Shown here: in pieces, positions 9,216 to 18,054 of the stretch
Position numbering within the stretch: the first letter of the stretch is position 1
Layout: each line of letters begins with the position of its first letter
From: Bacteroidota bacterium
Lineage (GTDB): Bacteria; Bacteroidota; Bacteroidia; Bacteroidales; FEN-979
Direction of reading: 5' to 3'
Assembly: GCA_026391795.1 (NCBI GenBank)
Contig: JAPLDI010000005.1
Coordinates: 30,381 to 94,380 of the forward strand
DNA length: 64,000 bases
Translations under genes and position numbers: made by a program
The notes under the pieces: generated by a model
The model's input: the letters and a program-made list of their open reading frames with translations, nothing else
The model's database searches: none
What the model was told of the DNA's origin: nothing

Positions 9216-10319
9216 TCAGGCTAACCGGACCTTGAATTTCTTTATGCTGATCAGGATAAAGATTACCGTAAAAGACATCATCACGAGAGTTTCCTTCCAG
9301 ATAAAGCTCACGCCATTGCCTTTCAGCATGATGTCTTTGATGATGGTGATAAAATATTTCGGGGGCATCGCATGACAAAGCACCTGCAGGATGACCGGCA
9401 TATTCTCGACCGGGAAGATAAACCCGGAAAGAAGAATCGTAGGCAGCATCAGTGCCATCAGCGAAATGGTCATTGCGATCTGCTGGCTGCTGGTGATGCT
9501 CGAGATCAGGATTCCGAGGGAAAGCGCCATGGTGATGTAGAGGAGACATTCAAACAGGAGCAGTATCAGGTTTCCCTGGATCGGAACCCCGAAAACGAAA
9601 TTTCCCATTCCGAGGATGATGCAGGAGTCGATAAAAGCCAGCAATACATAGGGGATTACCTTCCCGATAATGATCTGGATGGGACGGAGCGGCGACACCA
9701 GCAGCAGCTCCATGGTGCCAAGTTCCTTCTCCCGCGTGATGGAAAGTGATGTCATCAGGGCGGAGATGAGCATCAGCAGCATGGCCATGATTCCCGGAAC
9801 GAACATAAAAACACCCTTCAGCCCGGGGTTGTATTGCATCCGCACTTCGGGGATGATCCGCATCGGCACCTTCTCAATATTCACGGAGATCAGGTAATTG
9901 CTGATGATTCCAGAGGCATAGTTTACAAGGATATTTGCGGTATTCGGATCCGAGGCGTCTCCAAGGATCTGGATGTCGGCTTTTCCTTCACGCTGCAGCT
10001 TTTCCGCGAAATTGCTGCCGAAAACGAGAACCAGCTTGGTTTTTCCTTCCCGGAAGGTCGGTCCGATTTCAGCATAGTTTTTTAAATTTTTTTCCAGGAT
10101 GAAATATCCCGAAGAGAGGACCTTCTCCGAGATCTTCCGGGTCACCTCGTCCTTTGATGCATCATAAATGGCGATCCTGGCATCTTTGATCTCGTTGGTG
10201 ACCACGTATCCGAACAACAGCAACTGCACGGCGGGCATGCCAAAGAGGATCAGCAGGGTGCGGTAATCCCTGAAGATGTGGTAAAACTCCTTGATGACAA
10301 ACCCGGTGAACCGTTTCAT
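9216..10319 (-). CDS. ABC-2 type exporter permease (YbhR-like)
   Basis: This 367-aa permease is a paralogue of its downstream neighbour with the same topology: an N-terminal helix after FRDYRTLLILFGMPAVQLLL, a long periplasmic domain, then helices flanking the SITREKELGTMELLLVSPL signature. Its ATG overlaps the stop of the 154-aa membrane gene (ATGA), which indicates translational coupling. It probably forms the other half of the exporter channel. Confidence 0.93.
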   Translation of the reverse strand: MKRFTGFVIKEFYHIFRDYRTLLILFGMPAVQLLLFGYVVTNEIKDARIAIYDASKDEVTRKISEKVLSSGYFILEKNLKNYAEIGPTFREGKTKLVLVFGSNFAEKLQREGKADIQILGDASDPNTANILVNYASGIISNYLISVNIEKVPMRIIPEVRMQYNPGLKGVFMFVPGIMAMLLMLISALMTSLSITREKELGTMELLLVSPLRPIQIIIGKVIPYVLLAFIDSCIILGMGNFVFGVPIQGNLILLLFECLLYITMALSLGILISSITSSQQIAMTISLMALMLPTILLSGFIFPVENMPVILQVLCHAMPPKYFITIIKDIMLKGNGVSFIWKETLVMMSFTVIFILISIKKFKVRLA

Positions 10320-10780
10320 GTGCTTTTTATATTTTTTGCATAGCTGTAGAAAAACCGCCAGGCCGATATCAGCAGCGGGATCCCCATGCAGAGAAAAAAG
10401 GTATAGATGATCTCGGGGTTGATAAGACCGGATAAACGGAGCGTGATCCCCCCGCTGATCATGATCGCCATCAAAAGGTAACTCCGGAAATTGAAAAAAG
10501 AGAAGAAACAGGGATTGTCAATCCCGATCAGGGTGATCCTCGTGATATGCTTTTTTGATATCCTTGCGAAAAGAAGGATATAAAACAGGATTCCGAATAC
10601 GATCCCGGTCCCGATCTCAAGGACCAGGTGATGGTTCACGCCGATAAGATGGATTAACGAACGTGAAATCAGGATCCCGCCGGCGATGGTCCAGGCACAA
10701 CCTGCAATGAGCAGGAGTGATCGCCTCGATACTCCCGGTTTAATCTTCTCAAGCAATTTCCTGATTCCCATATTTTTCAT
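10316..10780 (-). CDS. Small four-helix membrane protein of the exporter run
   Basis: The 154-aa product has about four transmembrane helices (residues about 20-40, 48-68, 90-112, 120-140) and charged ends. I do not recognise a named family. Its position between the ATPase and permease genes, 3 bp after one and overlapping the other by 4 bp, says it belongs to the same transcript and possibly the same complex. An accessory or assembly role is inference. Confidence 0.75.
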   Translation of the reverse strand: MKNMGIRKLLEKIKPGVSRRSLLLIAGCAWTIAGGILISRSLIHLIGVNHHLVLEIGTGIVFGILFYILLFARISKKHITRITLIGIDNPCFFSFFNFRSYLLMAIMISGGITLRLSGLINPEIIYTFFLCMGIPLLISAWRFFYSYAKNIKST

Positions 10781-10783
10781 TTT

Positions 10784-11530
10784 TCATTCTTCATTTATTG
10801 CCGTCCTTGCAAGTTTCAGGAAAACCTCATTCATGTTGGCTGCCGCATACGTCTTCTTTAGTTCAGAAGGGGTATCCAGTGCGGATATCTTCCCGTCGAC
10901 CATGATCGTTACCCGGTCGCAGTATTCTGCCTCATCCATGTAGTGGGTGGTGACAAAGATGGTGATTCCCTCCCTGGCTGCTTCAAAGATCAGGTTCCAG
11001 AACTGTCGCCGTGTGATGGGGTCAACGCCCCCGGTAGGTTCATCAAGGAAAACAATCTTCGGGTCATGAATGATCGCCACCGAGAAGGCCAGTTTTTGTT
11101 TCCATCCCTGCGGCAGATCCCTGATCAGCTTGTCCCTGGCTGCCTCCAGCCCGAGCCGGTTCATCAGGACCTCAGCCTTTGTGACGATCTCTTTTCTGCC
11201 AAGTCCATAGATCCCTGCATAAAAGCGGATGTTTTCATAAACCGTGAGGTCATCATAAAGCGAAAACCGCTGGCTCATATAGCCGATGTTCCGCTTGACC
11301 AGGTTCCGCTGCCTGTAAATATCGAGGCCGGCCACATTCACCTCACCGGATGTGGGATACGACAACCCGCAAAGAATCCGGATGGTTGTGGTTTTCCCTG
11401 CACCGTTTGCCCCCAGGAAACCAAAGATCTCTCCTTTCCTGACCTCAAAATTCAGATGGTCATTGGCAACGAAATGCCCGAATTTCTTTACGAGATTCCT
11501 GACGGTTATGATATTTTCGTTATTCGTCAT
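10784..11530 (-). CDS. ABC transporter ATP-binding protein
   Basis: This 248-aa ATPase has Walker A GANGAGKTTT, the signature region RDLPQGWKQKLAFSVAIIHD, Walker B KIVFLDEPTGG and the H-loop FVTTHYMDEAEYC. The signature reads LPQGWKQ instead of LSGGQ, as in YbhF/CcmA-type exporters. ATG 11530 was chosen, because the in-frame stretch before it is low-complexity repeat (residues such as PAPFGEGAGGG). It energises the paired permeases downstream together with the second ATPase upstream. Confidence 0.94.
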   Translation of the reverse strand: MTNNENIITVRNLVKKFGHFVANDHLNFEVRKGEIFGFLGANGAGKTTTIRILCGLSYPTSGEVNVAGLDIYRQRNLVKRNIGYMSQRFSLYDDLTVYENIRFYAGIYGLGRKEIVTKAEVLMNRLGLEAARDKLIRDLPQGWKQKLAFSVAIIHDPKIVFLDEPTGGVDPITRRQFWNLIFEAAREGITIFVTTHYMDEAEYCDRVTIMVDGKISALDTPSELKKTYAAANMNEVFLKLARTAINEE

Positions 11531-11607
11531 TCGCTGTTCGCCATTCGCTGTTCGCTGTTCAATAGCCCCTCCCCCTGCACCCTCCCCAAACGGGGCGGGG
11601 GATGTGG
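11531..11607. repeat. Low-complexity spacer with short repeats and a GC-rich palindrome
   Basis: The 77-bp gap between two ABC ATPase genes consists of degenerate repeats around ATTCGCTGTTCG (three or four copies) followed by a GC-rich palindrome (CCTCCCC, loop, GGGGCGGGG). Related TTCGCTGTTCG/TTCGCTATTTCG words occur again at 12534-12604, on the other side of the next ATPase gene. This looks like a dispersed intergenic repeat family rather than a functional gene part. Confidence 0.6.
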
Positions 11608-12528
11608 TCAATTTTCTGTATTCATAAGCTCCATAAAGCAATCCTCGATCGTCGGATTGATCTCTTCGATCATAACATCTTCATGCCGTGCTGCAACAAG
11701 GTGTTTCCTAAGCGCCTCTACCGGTAGTACGCCTTTATCAAAAGTAACATGTGCAGCCTGCCCGAACGCATTTACGCTGTGTATGCCGGGGAAACCGTGA
11801 AGGTCGGTCAGTAACTCGAAGAACCTTCCCGACCGCACGGCCAGGATTTGATGCCGGAAGCCGGCAACAATTTCCTCCGGCTTACTGATCTTCATGATTT
11901 TTCCATCCTGGATAAGTGCCACACGGTCGCAAAGGCTTGCCTCATCCATATACGGGGTAGATACCATGATGGTGATGTTGCTCTCCTTTAACCTGCGAAG
12001 CATCTCCCAGAATTCCATGCGTGAAACAGCATCCACACCGGTGGTGGGTTCATCGAGAAAGAGGACCGCCGGTTTGTGGATCAGGGCACAACAAAGCGCC
12101 AGTTTCTGCTTCATTCCCCCCGAAAGCTTTCCAGCCCTGCGGGTTTTGAAGGGTTCGATCTGCCGGTAGATATCTTTTATCAGATCGTAATTTTCCCTGA
12201 TGGTAGTTCCGAAGATGGTGGCATAAAACGAAAGGTTTTCCTCTACACTGAGATCCATATACAGGGAAAACTTTCCCGGCATATAGCCGAGAAGCTTCCG
12301 GATCTTCCTGAAATCCTTTACAACATCCAGCCCTTCCACGGTCGCTGTTCCGGTATCCGGTAACAGGAGTGTTGCCAGGATGCGGAACAACGTTGTTTTC
12401 CCTGCTCCATCCGGCCCGATGAAACCAAACAATTCTCCTTTCGGAACCTCGAACGAAACCTGCTCAAGCGCCTTCACCGGACCGTAACTCCGGCTGATGT
12501 TATCTACGACGATGGAAGGATTCTCCAT
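11608..12528 (-). CDS. ABC transporter ATP-binding protein with C-terminal extension
   Basis: The 306-aa ATPase has Walker A GPDGAGKTTL, a regular signature AGKLSGGMKQKLALC, Walker B AVLFLDEPTTG and the switch MVSTPYMDEASLC, in which Pro replaces the usual H-loop His. It resembles the N-terminal half of YbhF. The last 80 residues form the extra domain seen in drug/lipid exporters. Because the partner has a degenerate signature (LPQGW) and this one a changed switch residue (STPYMDE), the pair may be asymmetric, with one composite catalytic site stronger than the other; that is inference. Confidence 0.94.
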   Translation of the reverse strand: MENPSIVVDNISRSYGPVKALEQVSFEVPKGELFGFIGPDGAGKTTLFRILATLLLPDTGTATVEGLDVVKDFRKIRKLLGYMPGKFSLYMDLSVEENLSFYATIFGTTIRENYDLIKDIYRQIEPFKTRRAGKLSGGMKQKLALCCALIHKPAVLFLDEPTTGVDAVSRMEFWEMLRRLKESNITIMVSTPYMDEASLCDRVALIQDGKIMKISKPEEIVAGFRHQILAVRSGRFFELLTDLHGFPGIHSVNAFGQAAHVTFDKGVLPVEALRKHLVAARHEDVMIEEINPTIEDCFMELMNTEN

Positions 12529-12618
12529 GCTCTGCTATTCGCTGTTCGCCCTTCGTTGTTTATTTTTTCGCTTCCTGCCTGCCGGCAGGGTTCGCTATTT
12601 CGCCATTTACAAATGCTG

Positions 12619-13089
12619 TCAGGGCAGAAGTATGGTTTTTGTCCAGTAGGTGTTTCTTCCCAGTAAAGAGATGCCAACATATCCGCGGATCTTCAGCAGG
12701 TTTGGTGAATCACCAAAGTGGATCTTGCTGCTGTAGGTCTTCCCGTTCTTCGGGTCATAGATTGTGCCGCCGCTCCATTCTTCATCACCGTCGAAGACAA
12801 AGTTCTTCAGGATGACCAGTCCCAAAAGCGGTGTCTTTTGCAACTTGACATCCGGGTTCAGGTTATCCAACCGGGGTTTGCCGGTTTCCTTGTCATTCGG
12901 CTCTTTCAGCCAGACGATCTTGGCAAAGAACTTGGTTCCTTCCTGGTACACCTGTACTTTGCTGGTTTTTTCCTCGTTGTACCAGATCCCGACGATATCG
13001 CCGGCTTTGTGTGCCTGGGCAAATGTTCTGCCGCCCAAAAGCGCGAACAATGCAAAAAGTGCAAATGTGAATGTTCCTGTTTTTCTCAT
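12619..13089 (-). CDS. DUF2147 secreted protein
   Basis: The 156-aa protein has a signal peptide (residues 1-24, ending TFAQA) and then the DUF2147 pattern: GDIVGIWYNEEKTSKVQVYQ, LGLVILKNFVFDGDEEWSGG and TIYDPKNGKTYSSKI, ending with LRGY-type strand (KIRGYVGISLLGRNTYW). The family is a small periplasmic beta-barrel of unknown function. It is inside the exporter run, between the HlyD and ATPase genes, so it may be an accessory envelope protein of that system. Confidence 0.9.
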   Translation of the reverse strand: MRKTGTFTFALFALFALLGGRTFAQAHKAGDIVGIWYNEEKTSKVQVYQEGTKFFAKIVWLKEPNDKETGKPRLDNLNPDVKLQKTPLLGLVILKNFVFDGDEEWSGGTIYDPKNGKTYSSKIHFGDSPNLLKIRGYVGISLLGRNTYWTKTILLP

Positions 13090-13147
13090 GAAGTATGATT
13101 TTTGGTTAATACTGGTTCAGGTTAAGCGTATCGGTACAATTCTGATA

Positions 13148-14041
13148 TTATTTTGATGGCATGAACTTGATCTCTCCCGGCATCCCGATCTTCAGGGTTC
13201 CGTCGTTTTTCACCCTCACTTTCGCGGCATAGACAAGATTCACCCTCTCTTCCTTGGTCTGGATGGTTTTCGGAGTAAATTCAGCGGTTTCAGAGATCCA
13301 TGTAACAGCTCCTTCCGCAGAGCTGTTTGTTTTTTCGTCTTTGTCGTACCGTACTTCCACTTTCTGCCCGATTCTGATATACGGTAACTGGGCCCCGCTC
13401 ACGTAAACGCGAAGGTCGAGGCTGGTAAGGTCAGCAATTTTATAGATCGGCTTGCCAAAGGTAGTCACTTCATTTGGTTCTGCATACTTTGTCAGAACCG
13501 TTCCCCGGATCGGATTCAGAATGTGTGCATCGGTAATGGATTTGTTGATCTGGTCAATCTGTTTGTTGTAGGTGGATACCTGTGCATCCAGGCTCGCATA
13601 TTGCGATTTCACCGATGCGACCTGCTTATCGATCAGGTTGAGGCTGGCCCGGATGTCATCCATCTGTTTCTGGGTGGCCGCTCCATCCTTCATCATCCGT
13701 TCAACCCTTTCCTGGTCAATCCTGACATTGGCTTTGTTCTGTTCCAGGACTGCGATCTGCGCTGCCAGGTCGTCCCTTCGTGAAGATGTGGCGAGTTGCT
13801 GTTCACGGGTCTGGCTTTTTCTCAGGTCCATGTCAAGCGTATCGATTACGCCAACCAGGACATTGGAGTCGAGCACCTCTCCTTCTTCAACCCTGAGGTA
13901 AAGAATTTTTCCGTTTGTCTGGGAAGAAACCGTGACCTCGGTGGCTTCAAAGGTTCCGTAAGCATCGGGTTTGTCTTTATCGCTGTTGCATGAACTGAGC
14001 AGGAGATAAAGAGGAAGGATTACAAAAAGTCCTTTTTTCAT
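13148..14041 (-). CDS. HlyD-family membrane fusion lipoprotein
   Basis: This 297-aa periplasmic adaptor begins with a lipoprotein signal (YLLLSSCNSDKDK; lipobox LSSC). It then shows the biotinyl-lipoyl-like half (GTFEATEVTVSSQTNGKILYLRVEEGEVLD), a long alpha-helical hairpin (about residues 90-170) and the returning strand GTVLTKYAEPNEVTTFGKPI. It matches YbhG-like adaptors that bridge ABC-2 permeases to TolC. ATG 14041 was preferred over the upstream in-frame codon at 14065 because the signal peptide starts there. It lies 39 bp after the TolC gene. Confidence 0.93.
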   Translation of the reverse strand: MKKGLFVILPLYLLLSSCNSDKDKPDAYGTFEATEVTVSSQTNGKILYLRVEEGEVLDSNVLVGVIDTLDMDLRKSQTREQQLATSSRRDDLAAQIAVLEQNKANVRIDQERVERMMKDGAATQKQMDDIRASLNLIDKQVASVKSQYASLDAQVSTYNKQIDQINKSITDAHILNPIRGTVLTKYAEPNEVTTFGKPIYKIADLTSLDLRVYVSGAQLPYIRIGQKVEVRYDKDEKTNSSAEGAVTWISETAEFTPKTIQTKEERVNLVYAAKVRVKNDGTLKIGMPGEIKFMPSK

Positions 14042-14080
14042 TGCTGTCTGTTTTTGTTCAATCATTTTTTCTGTTCAGGA

Positions 14081-15361
14081 TTACAATTTCCCCAGGGTGT
14101 AGAGGTAGGCGATTTTTGCCTTCACGAGCTGGATGCGGTGCAGTTCGAAAGAGAGTTTTGCCAGTTTTTCTTCATTCAACCGTGAGATATAGTCGCTGGA
14201 GGTGATCACGCCGTTATCGAGCTGCGATGACGAAGCGCGTGAGATCCGGTTTCGGAGTTCGATGATCTCTTCATCTTTTTTGAGCAGTTCACCCAGCTTT
14301 TCAATTTCTGAAAGCCCACGTTCCGCTTCTATTTTCAGGTTCTTCTCAAAGGTTTCCTTCTGTGCCCCGATCATGTTTCCCTGGATCTCGTAGATCTTTT
14401 TTTCATTTTTACTCAGGTTCCAGTTCCAGATGTTCCAGGTAAGCTTTGCCCCGACGATCCACCAGGGGGTAAAATCGTTTGAAAGCATGTTTAATCCCAG
14501 TCGCCCGTAACCCGCCTGGCCGTACGCTGAAAATTTAGGATTCCAGCGGGTATTGACCATCTCTTTCAGTACGCCCGATTTTGCCTGTTGAATATTATAC
14601 CATTGCAGTTCGGGACGTTTATCATCAAATGCCGGTGAGGCGATCTGCACGGCTGGAAGGACAAGCCGTGAATTTTCCGGGATGTTCGAAGAGGTCAGTT
14701 CCGACAATACCTGGAACGCAACGGAACGGTCATTCCGGTTCTCAATCAGTTGCTGGTCGATCTTCATCACCTCGGCCTGCAGGGCATCGGCGTTGGAGGG
14801 CAGGGATGCCCCGTTGGCAACTGCCGACCGGACCTCCTTCAGTTTCGATTCCAGCTGATCCCGGGTGCTGTTCAGGATCCCTTCATTCTGCTGGAACATG
14901 AAGATGCTGAAGTAGGCCTGGTTGATCCGCTCTTTCAGTTTGTAAAGCTCAACCTCAAGACTTTTCTGATCGGCTTGAAGGCTTACGGTTTCAAGCTTTT
15001 TCTGGTACCCGGTCACATTGCCATCGTAAATGTTCTGGTTCACATCGAAGGTGACCCTGTACATGTCTTTGCTGATCTTTGGAAGAGGCAGGGAGGAGAG
15101 CTGAGCCGGGAGGTTGGAGCCCAGTTCGGTTACGTCCGACTGGAGACTTGCACTTCCGTTCAGGTTCAGCTGGGGAAGGTAGTTCTTGTTCAGGTTCTTA
15201 ATTTTAAGATCACTGGATTTATCCAGCATCCCGGCCTGCCGGGCGAGTGGATAGGTTTTCTCAGCCTGCCTGTAACAGTCGTAAAGGGTCACTGTATCCG
15301 ATTGCCCGAAGGTAACGGATTGTATGATCAATGATCCCAGAAGGAATGCAGTTCGCTTCAT
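14081..15361 (-). CDS. TolC-family outer membrane efflux protein
   Basis: The 426-aa product has a signal peptide (MKRTAFLLGSLIIQSVTFGQ), the N-terminal TLYDCYRQAEKTYPLA motif of OEP proteins, two long coiled-coil repeats, and two sets of beta-strand segments for a 12-stranded trimeric barrel. It is the outer-membrane exit duct for the exporter encoded downstream. Its ATG overlaps the TetR stop codon by 4 bp (ATGA), giving translational coupling. Confidence 0.93.
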   Translation of the reverse strand: MKRTAFLLGSLIIQSVTFGQSDTVTLYDCYRQAEKTYPLARQAGMLDKSSDLKIKNLNKNYLPQLNLNGSASLQSDVTELGSNLPAQLSSLPLPKISKDMYRVTFDVNQNIYDGNVTGYQKKLETVSLQADQKSLEVELYKLKERINQAYFSIFMFQQNEGILNSTRDQLESKLKEVRSAVANGASLPSNADALQAEVMKIDQQLIENRNDRSVAFQVLSELTSSNIPENSRLVLPAVQIASPAFDDKRPELQWYNIQQAKSGVLKEMVNTRWNPKFSAYGQAGYGRLGLNMLSNDFTPWWIVGAKLTWNIWNWNLSKNEKKIYEIQGNMIGAQKETFEKNLKIEAERGLSEIEKLGELLKKDEEIIELRNRISRASSSQLDNGVITSSDYISRLNEEKLAKLSFELHRIQLVKAKIAYLYTLGKL

Positions 15362-15966
15362 TTTTTTCTGATTGCGTTCATGATAAATACAGGGAGCTCT
15401 TTTTTCCGGTTCTCGATAAACTGATCGTATTCCTGATCCGAGAATTCAAAGATATGCTGTATCATAGGCCGGGCAACAATCGGGAAGATGCACAGGGCAA
15501 GCATATTAATAAACAGGTCCCGGAAATCCGTCTTTTTCATTTTTTCATCATTCAGCGATTTCCTCATTCGCTTCAGAATCATCGAAGGAGGTACCGGGGC
15601 AGTCTTGAAGATCTCAACGATCTTTTCCGGGTTGTGGCTGAGTTCATTGAGGATGAAACCGGGGATGTACGAATTCTTCTGGAGAAACCCGATGTAAGTC
15701 CCGATAAGGTTTGTGAGTTTCTCTTCCAGGGGAACATCGGAGCCGATGGTGGAGAATAATTTTGTGAAGATCTCCTGAAATGCGGACCTGAAAACAGCAT
15801 CAAAAAGGTTCTCCTTGGTCCGGAAGTAATAATGCAGAAGGGCCTTGTTGATACCGGCTTCATCGGCGATCTCCTGCATGCGGGCCCCTTCATACCCCTT
15901 CCGGTGGAACACGGTCTTTGCAGCTTCCAGGATCTTTTCTTCGGTGGATATTGTCTTTTTAACCAA
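15358..15966 (-). CDS. TetR/AcrR family transcriptional regulator
   Basis: The 202-aa regulator has a textbook TetR DNA-binding head (EKILEAAKTVFHRKGYEGARMQEIADEAGINKALLHYYFRTKENLF; HTH at about residues 25-50) and an all-helical ligand domain. It is the first gene of the exporter run and most likely represses it until a transported compound binds. The start appears to be TTG at 15966; no ATG is available before the HTH. An imperfect palindrome directly upstream of the start codon is a good operator candidate. Confidence 0.93.
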   Translation of the reverse strand: MVKKTISTEEKILEAAKTVFHRKGYEGARMQEIADEAGINKALLHYYFRTKENLFDAVFRSAFQEIFTKLFSTIGSDVPLEEKLTNLIGTYIGFLQKNSYIPGFILNELSHNPEKIVEIFKTAPVPPSMILKRMRKSLNDEKMKKTDFRDLFINMLALCIFPIVARPMIQHIFEFSDQEYDQFIENRKKELPVFIMNAIRKK

Positions 15967-15968
15967 CA

Positions 15969-15990
15969 GGATTAACTGAATAGTTTAACC
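15969..15990. promoter_or_regulatory. Candidate TetR operator
   Basis: GGATTAACTGAATAGTTTAACC (given as halves GATTAACT and AGTTTAACC around GAAT) is an imperfect 22-bp dyad between the predicted -7 box and the TetR start codon. Position and size suit autoregulation of the exporter operon by its TetR protein. Not proven; AT-rich dyads arise by chance. Confidence 0.45.
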
Positions 15991-15997
15991 AGATGGG

Positions 15998-16005
15998 CAA
16001 ATATA
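15998..16005 (-). promoter_or_regulatory. Predicted -7 box of the exporter operon
   Basis: The minus strand reads TATATTTG (TAnnTTTG), 31 bp upstream of the TetR start. No good -33 element is visible. The candidate operator sits just downstream, near the expected transcription start. Confidence 0.45.
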
Positions 16006-16168
16006 CCACTTATTTTGAATAATGAGGATGATTTTGGAAAAATTATTTCAAAACGAAACTAAGGGCGGACTGGCGGACAGGGGAAGAGGTGCAGTGGTGC
16101 AATCGTTCTTTGTGACTCTGTGACGCTGAGACTTTGTTACGGATTCATTCGTAATCCGTAATTCGTAA

Positions 16169-17923
16169 TTATTTCCCCGGTTCTATCTTGAGTTTCTGTC
16201 CTGCCTTTATCCTCTGGGAATTGCTGATGTTGTTCAGCTTTTTGATATCGGAAACCGTGGCATCATACTTTTCAGCTATATCCCAGAGGTTGTCGCCCGA
16301 CTGAACAGTATACCAGATGAATTTTTGTTTTTGACCGGTGGCAGGTTTTGAGGCCGTTGCAGCGGGACGGGAAACGGGTTTTGAAACGGTTTCCGCGGTG
16401 GAGGGATTGATTTTCAGTTTTTGTCCGACCAGGAGGTTCTGGCTCTTCAGGTTGTTCCAGGTCATCAGGTTATCTACGGTGCAACCGTGTTTCTGGGCGA
16501 TCAGGGCCATGCATTCTCCCTGCTTTACCGTATAGACGATAGAATTGGCGGATGTGGGGGGAGGAGTCTCCTTTTCAGGCTCTGCAGGGGGTTTAGCGGC
16601 TGTGGCTGGGGTAGTAGCCGGCACAATGCTTTCGGGGTATTTTGTCTTGGCTGGACCGGTGTAGACAAGAAGGTTTTGTTTCGGTCTGACATAATTTTTC
16701 TTCAGGTTGTTCAGCGATTTCACTTCCGTAACACTCATGTGAAACTTCTTCGCGATTCCCGCAAGGGTTTCCCCGCTCTTCACCCTGTATTCGGTGGTTT
16801 GACGGTTATTTCTCAACGCCAGGGTCATGAGTGAGTCCCGCTCGATCCCGGCTCTTGGCTTATACAGGTATAAAGCGGCCTCATTGTTGATGAAATCACC
16901 GATATTCTTTTTCCGGAGCCTTAATTTATAGGGGGTTTCAGGCGTTGCCGGGATGACGCCCTGCTTGAATGCCGGGTTCAGGAACTGCACCTCTTCATAA
17001 GGGATCTTGAGCATTTCAGAGATCTGGTCGAAGGTGAGGGGGTTCCTGACGGTAACTGTATCGATCTCGTAAAAGAGGATCCCCGGATCAACAGGTTTAA
17101 TGCCGTGTTCGGAAGCAAAGGTCATAACGTAGCTGGCTGCTATGAAAGCAGGAACATAGGAGCGGGTTTCTCTCGGAAGGAACTTTTGGATGATCCAGAA
17201 GTTCTTTGCTCCACCGGCCCTGCGGATGGCTTTGTTCACATTTCCTGCACCGGAATTGTAGGCAGCCAGCGCCAGCGACCAGTTTCCGTATATCTCATAG
17301 AGATCGGTCAGGTGCTGACAGGCGGCAACCGTTGATTTGACCGGATCGAACCGGTCGTCGGTATAGGAGGAGATCTTTAACCCGTAAACCTTCCCGGTTC
17401 CGTACATAAACTGCCACAACCCCTTTGCACCGGCGCGGGAATTCGCCACCGGGTTCAGGGCCGATTCAATCACCGCCAGGTATTTCAACTCCAGCGGCAT
17501 GTTGTATTTGTCGAGCTGTTCTTCGAACAGCGGGAAATAGATCTGCGATAAACCGAGAATGCGTGCGGTAAGGCCTCTCTTTCTATATGCATAGAGGTCG
17601 ATGAATTTTCGTACATCGGCATTGTATACATATTCAAACGGCGACTGGAGGCTCATCCCTGTGATCCTTTCGCGGTAAACGGAATCCGGGAAGTAGGGAA
17701 TCTCCCCTGTGTAAATTCCGGAATTGTCGAGGCCACCGTTTTTAAGGTATTTCGAATTTTCGAAAATTTTAAGACGTGCAAGGCTGTCGAGCATGGAAGC
17801 TACGGGATCATCCTCTACAAAGGCGCCCTTCGTACCGGATGAATCCACCCTGACAGTTTCCTGTGCGCGGAGGAAGGGTGAGAGAAACAGTAAAAACAGA
17901 ATAAGGATTTTCCTTCCGGTCAT
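16169..17923 (-). CDS. mltD: MltD-like lytic transglycosylase with three LysM domains
   Basis: The 584-aa protein has a signal peptide (residues 1-20), an SLT domain and three LysM repeats. The catalytic Glu153 lies in YLAVIESALNPVANSRAGAKG, followed by the GLWQFMYGTG and NSGAGNVNKAI motifs. The LysM repeats are at about residues 377-420, 463-506 and 536-580 (each YTVxxGDxLxxIA...LNN...GQKLKI) and are separated by Pro/Ala/Thr linkers. It cuts glycan strands in the periplasm while the LysM modules hold it on peptidoglycan. The length and layout are the usual Bacteroidota form. It stands alone, 200 bp from the TetR operon. Confidence 0.95.
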   Translation of the reverse strand: MTGRKILILFLLFLSPFLRAQETVRVDSSGTKGAFVEDDPVASMLDSLARLKIFENSKYLKNGGLDNSGIYTGEIPYFPDSVYRERITGMSLQSPFEYVYNADVRKFIDLYAYRKRGLTARILGLSQIYFPLFEEQLDKYNMPLELKYLAVIESALNPVANSRAGAKGLWQFMYGTGKVYGLKISSYTDDRFDPVKSTVAACQHLTDLYEIYGNWSLALAAYNSGAGNVNKAIRRAGGAKNFWIIQKFLPRETRSYVPAFIAASYVMTFASEHGIKPVDPGILFYEIDTVTVRNPLTFDQISEMLKIPYEEVQFLNPAFKQGVIPATPETPYKLRLRKKNIGDFINNEAALYLYKPRAGIERDSLMTLALRNNRQTTEYRVKSGETLAGIAKKFHMSVTEVKSLNNLKKNYVRPKQNLLVYTGPAKTKYPESIVPATTPATAAKPPAEPEKETPPPTSANSIVYTVKQGECMALIAQKHGCTVDNLMTWNNLKSQNLLVGQKLKINPSTAETVSKPVSRPAATASKPATGQKQKFIWYTVQSGDNLWDIAEKYDATVSDIKKLNNISNSQRIKAGQKLKIEPGK

Positions 17924-18054
17924 AAGAACAGGTTAAATCGGTTTAAAACAGCGATAGCAAATTTACGTGATTAACCCATACCGGTTGGCGGGAAGAAAAA
18001 AATTGATTAACAATCAGTTGTTAATCAATTCAGGCAGGAATCGCCGGGAAAAAA

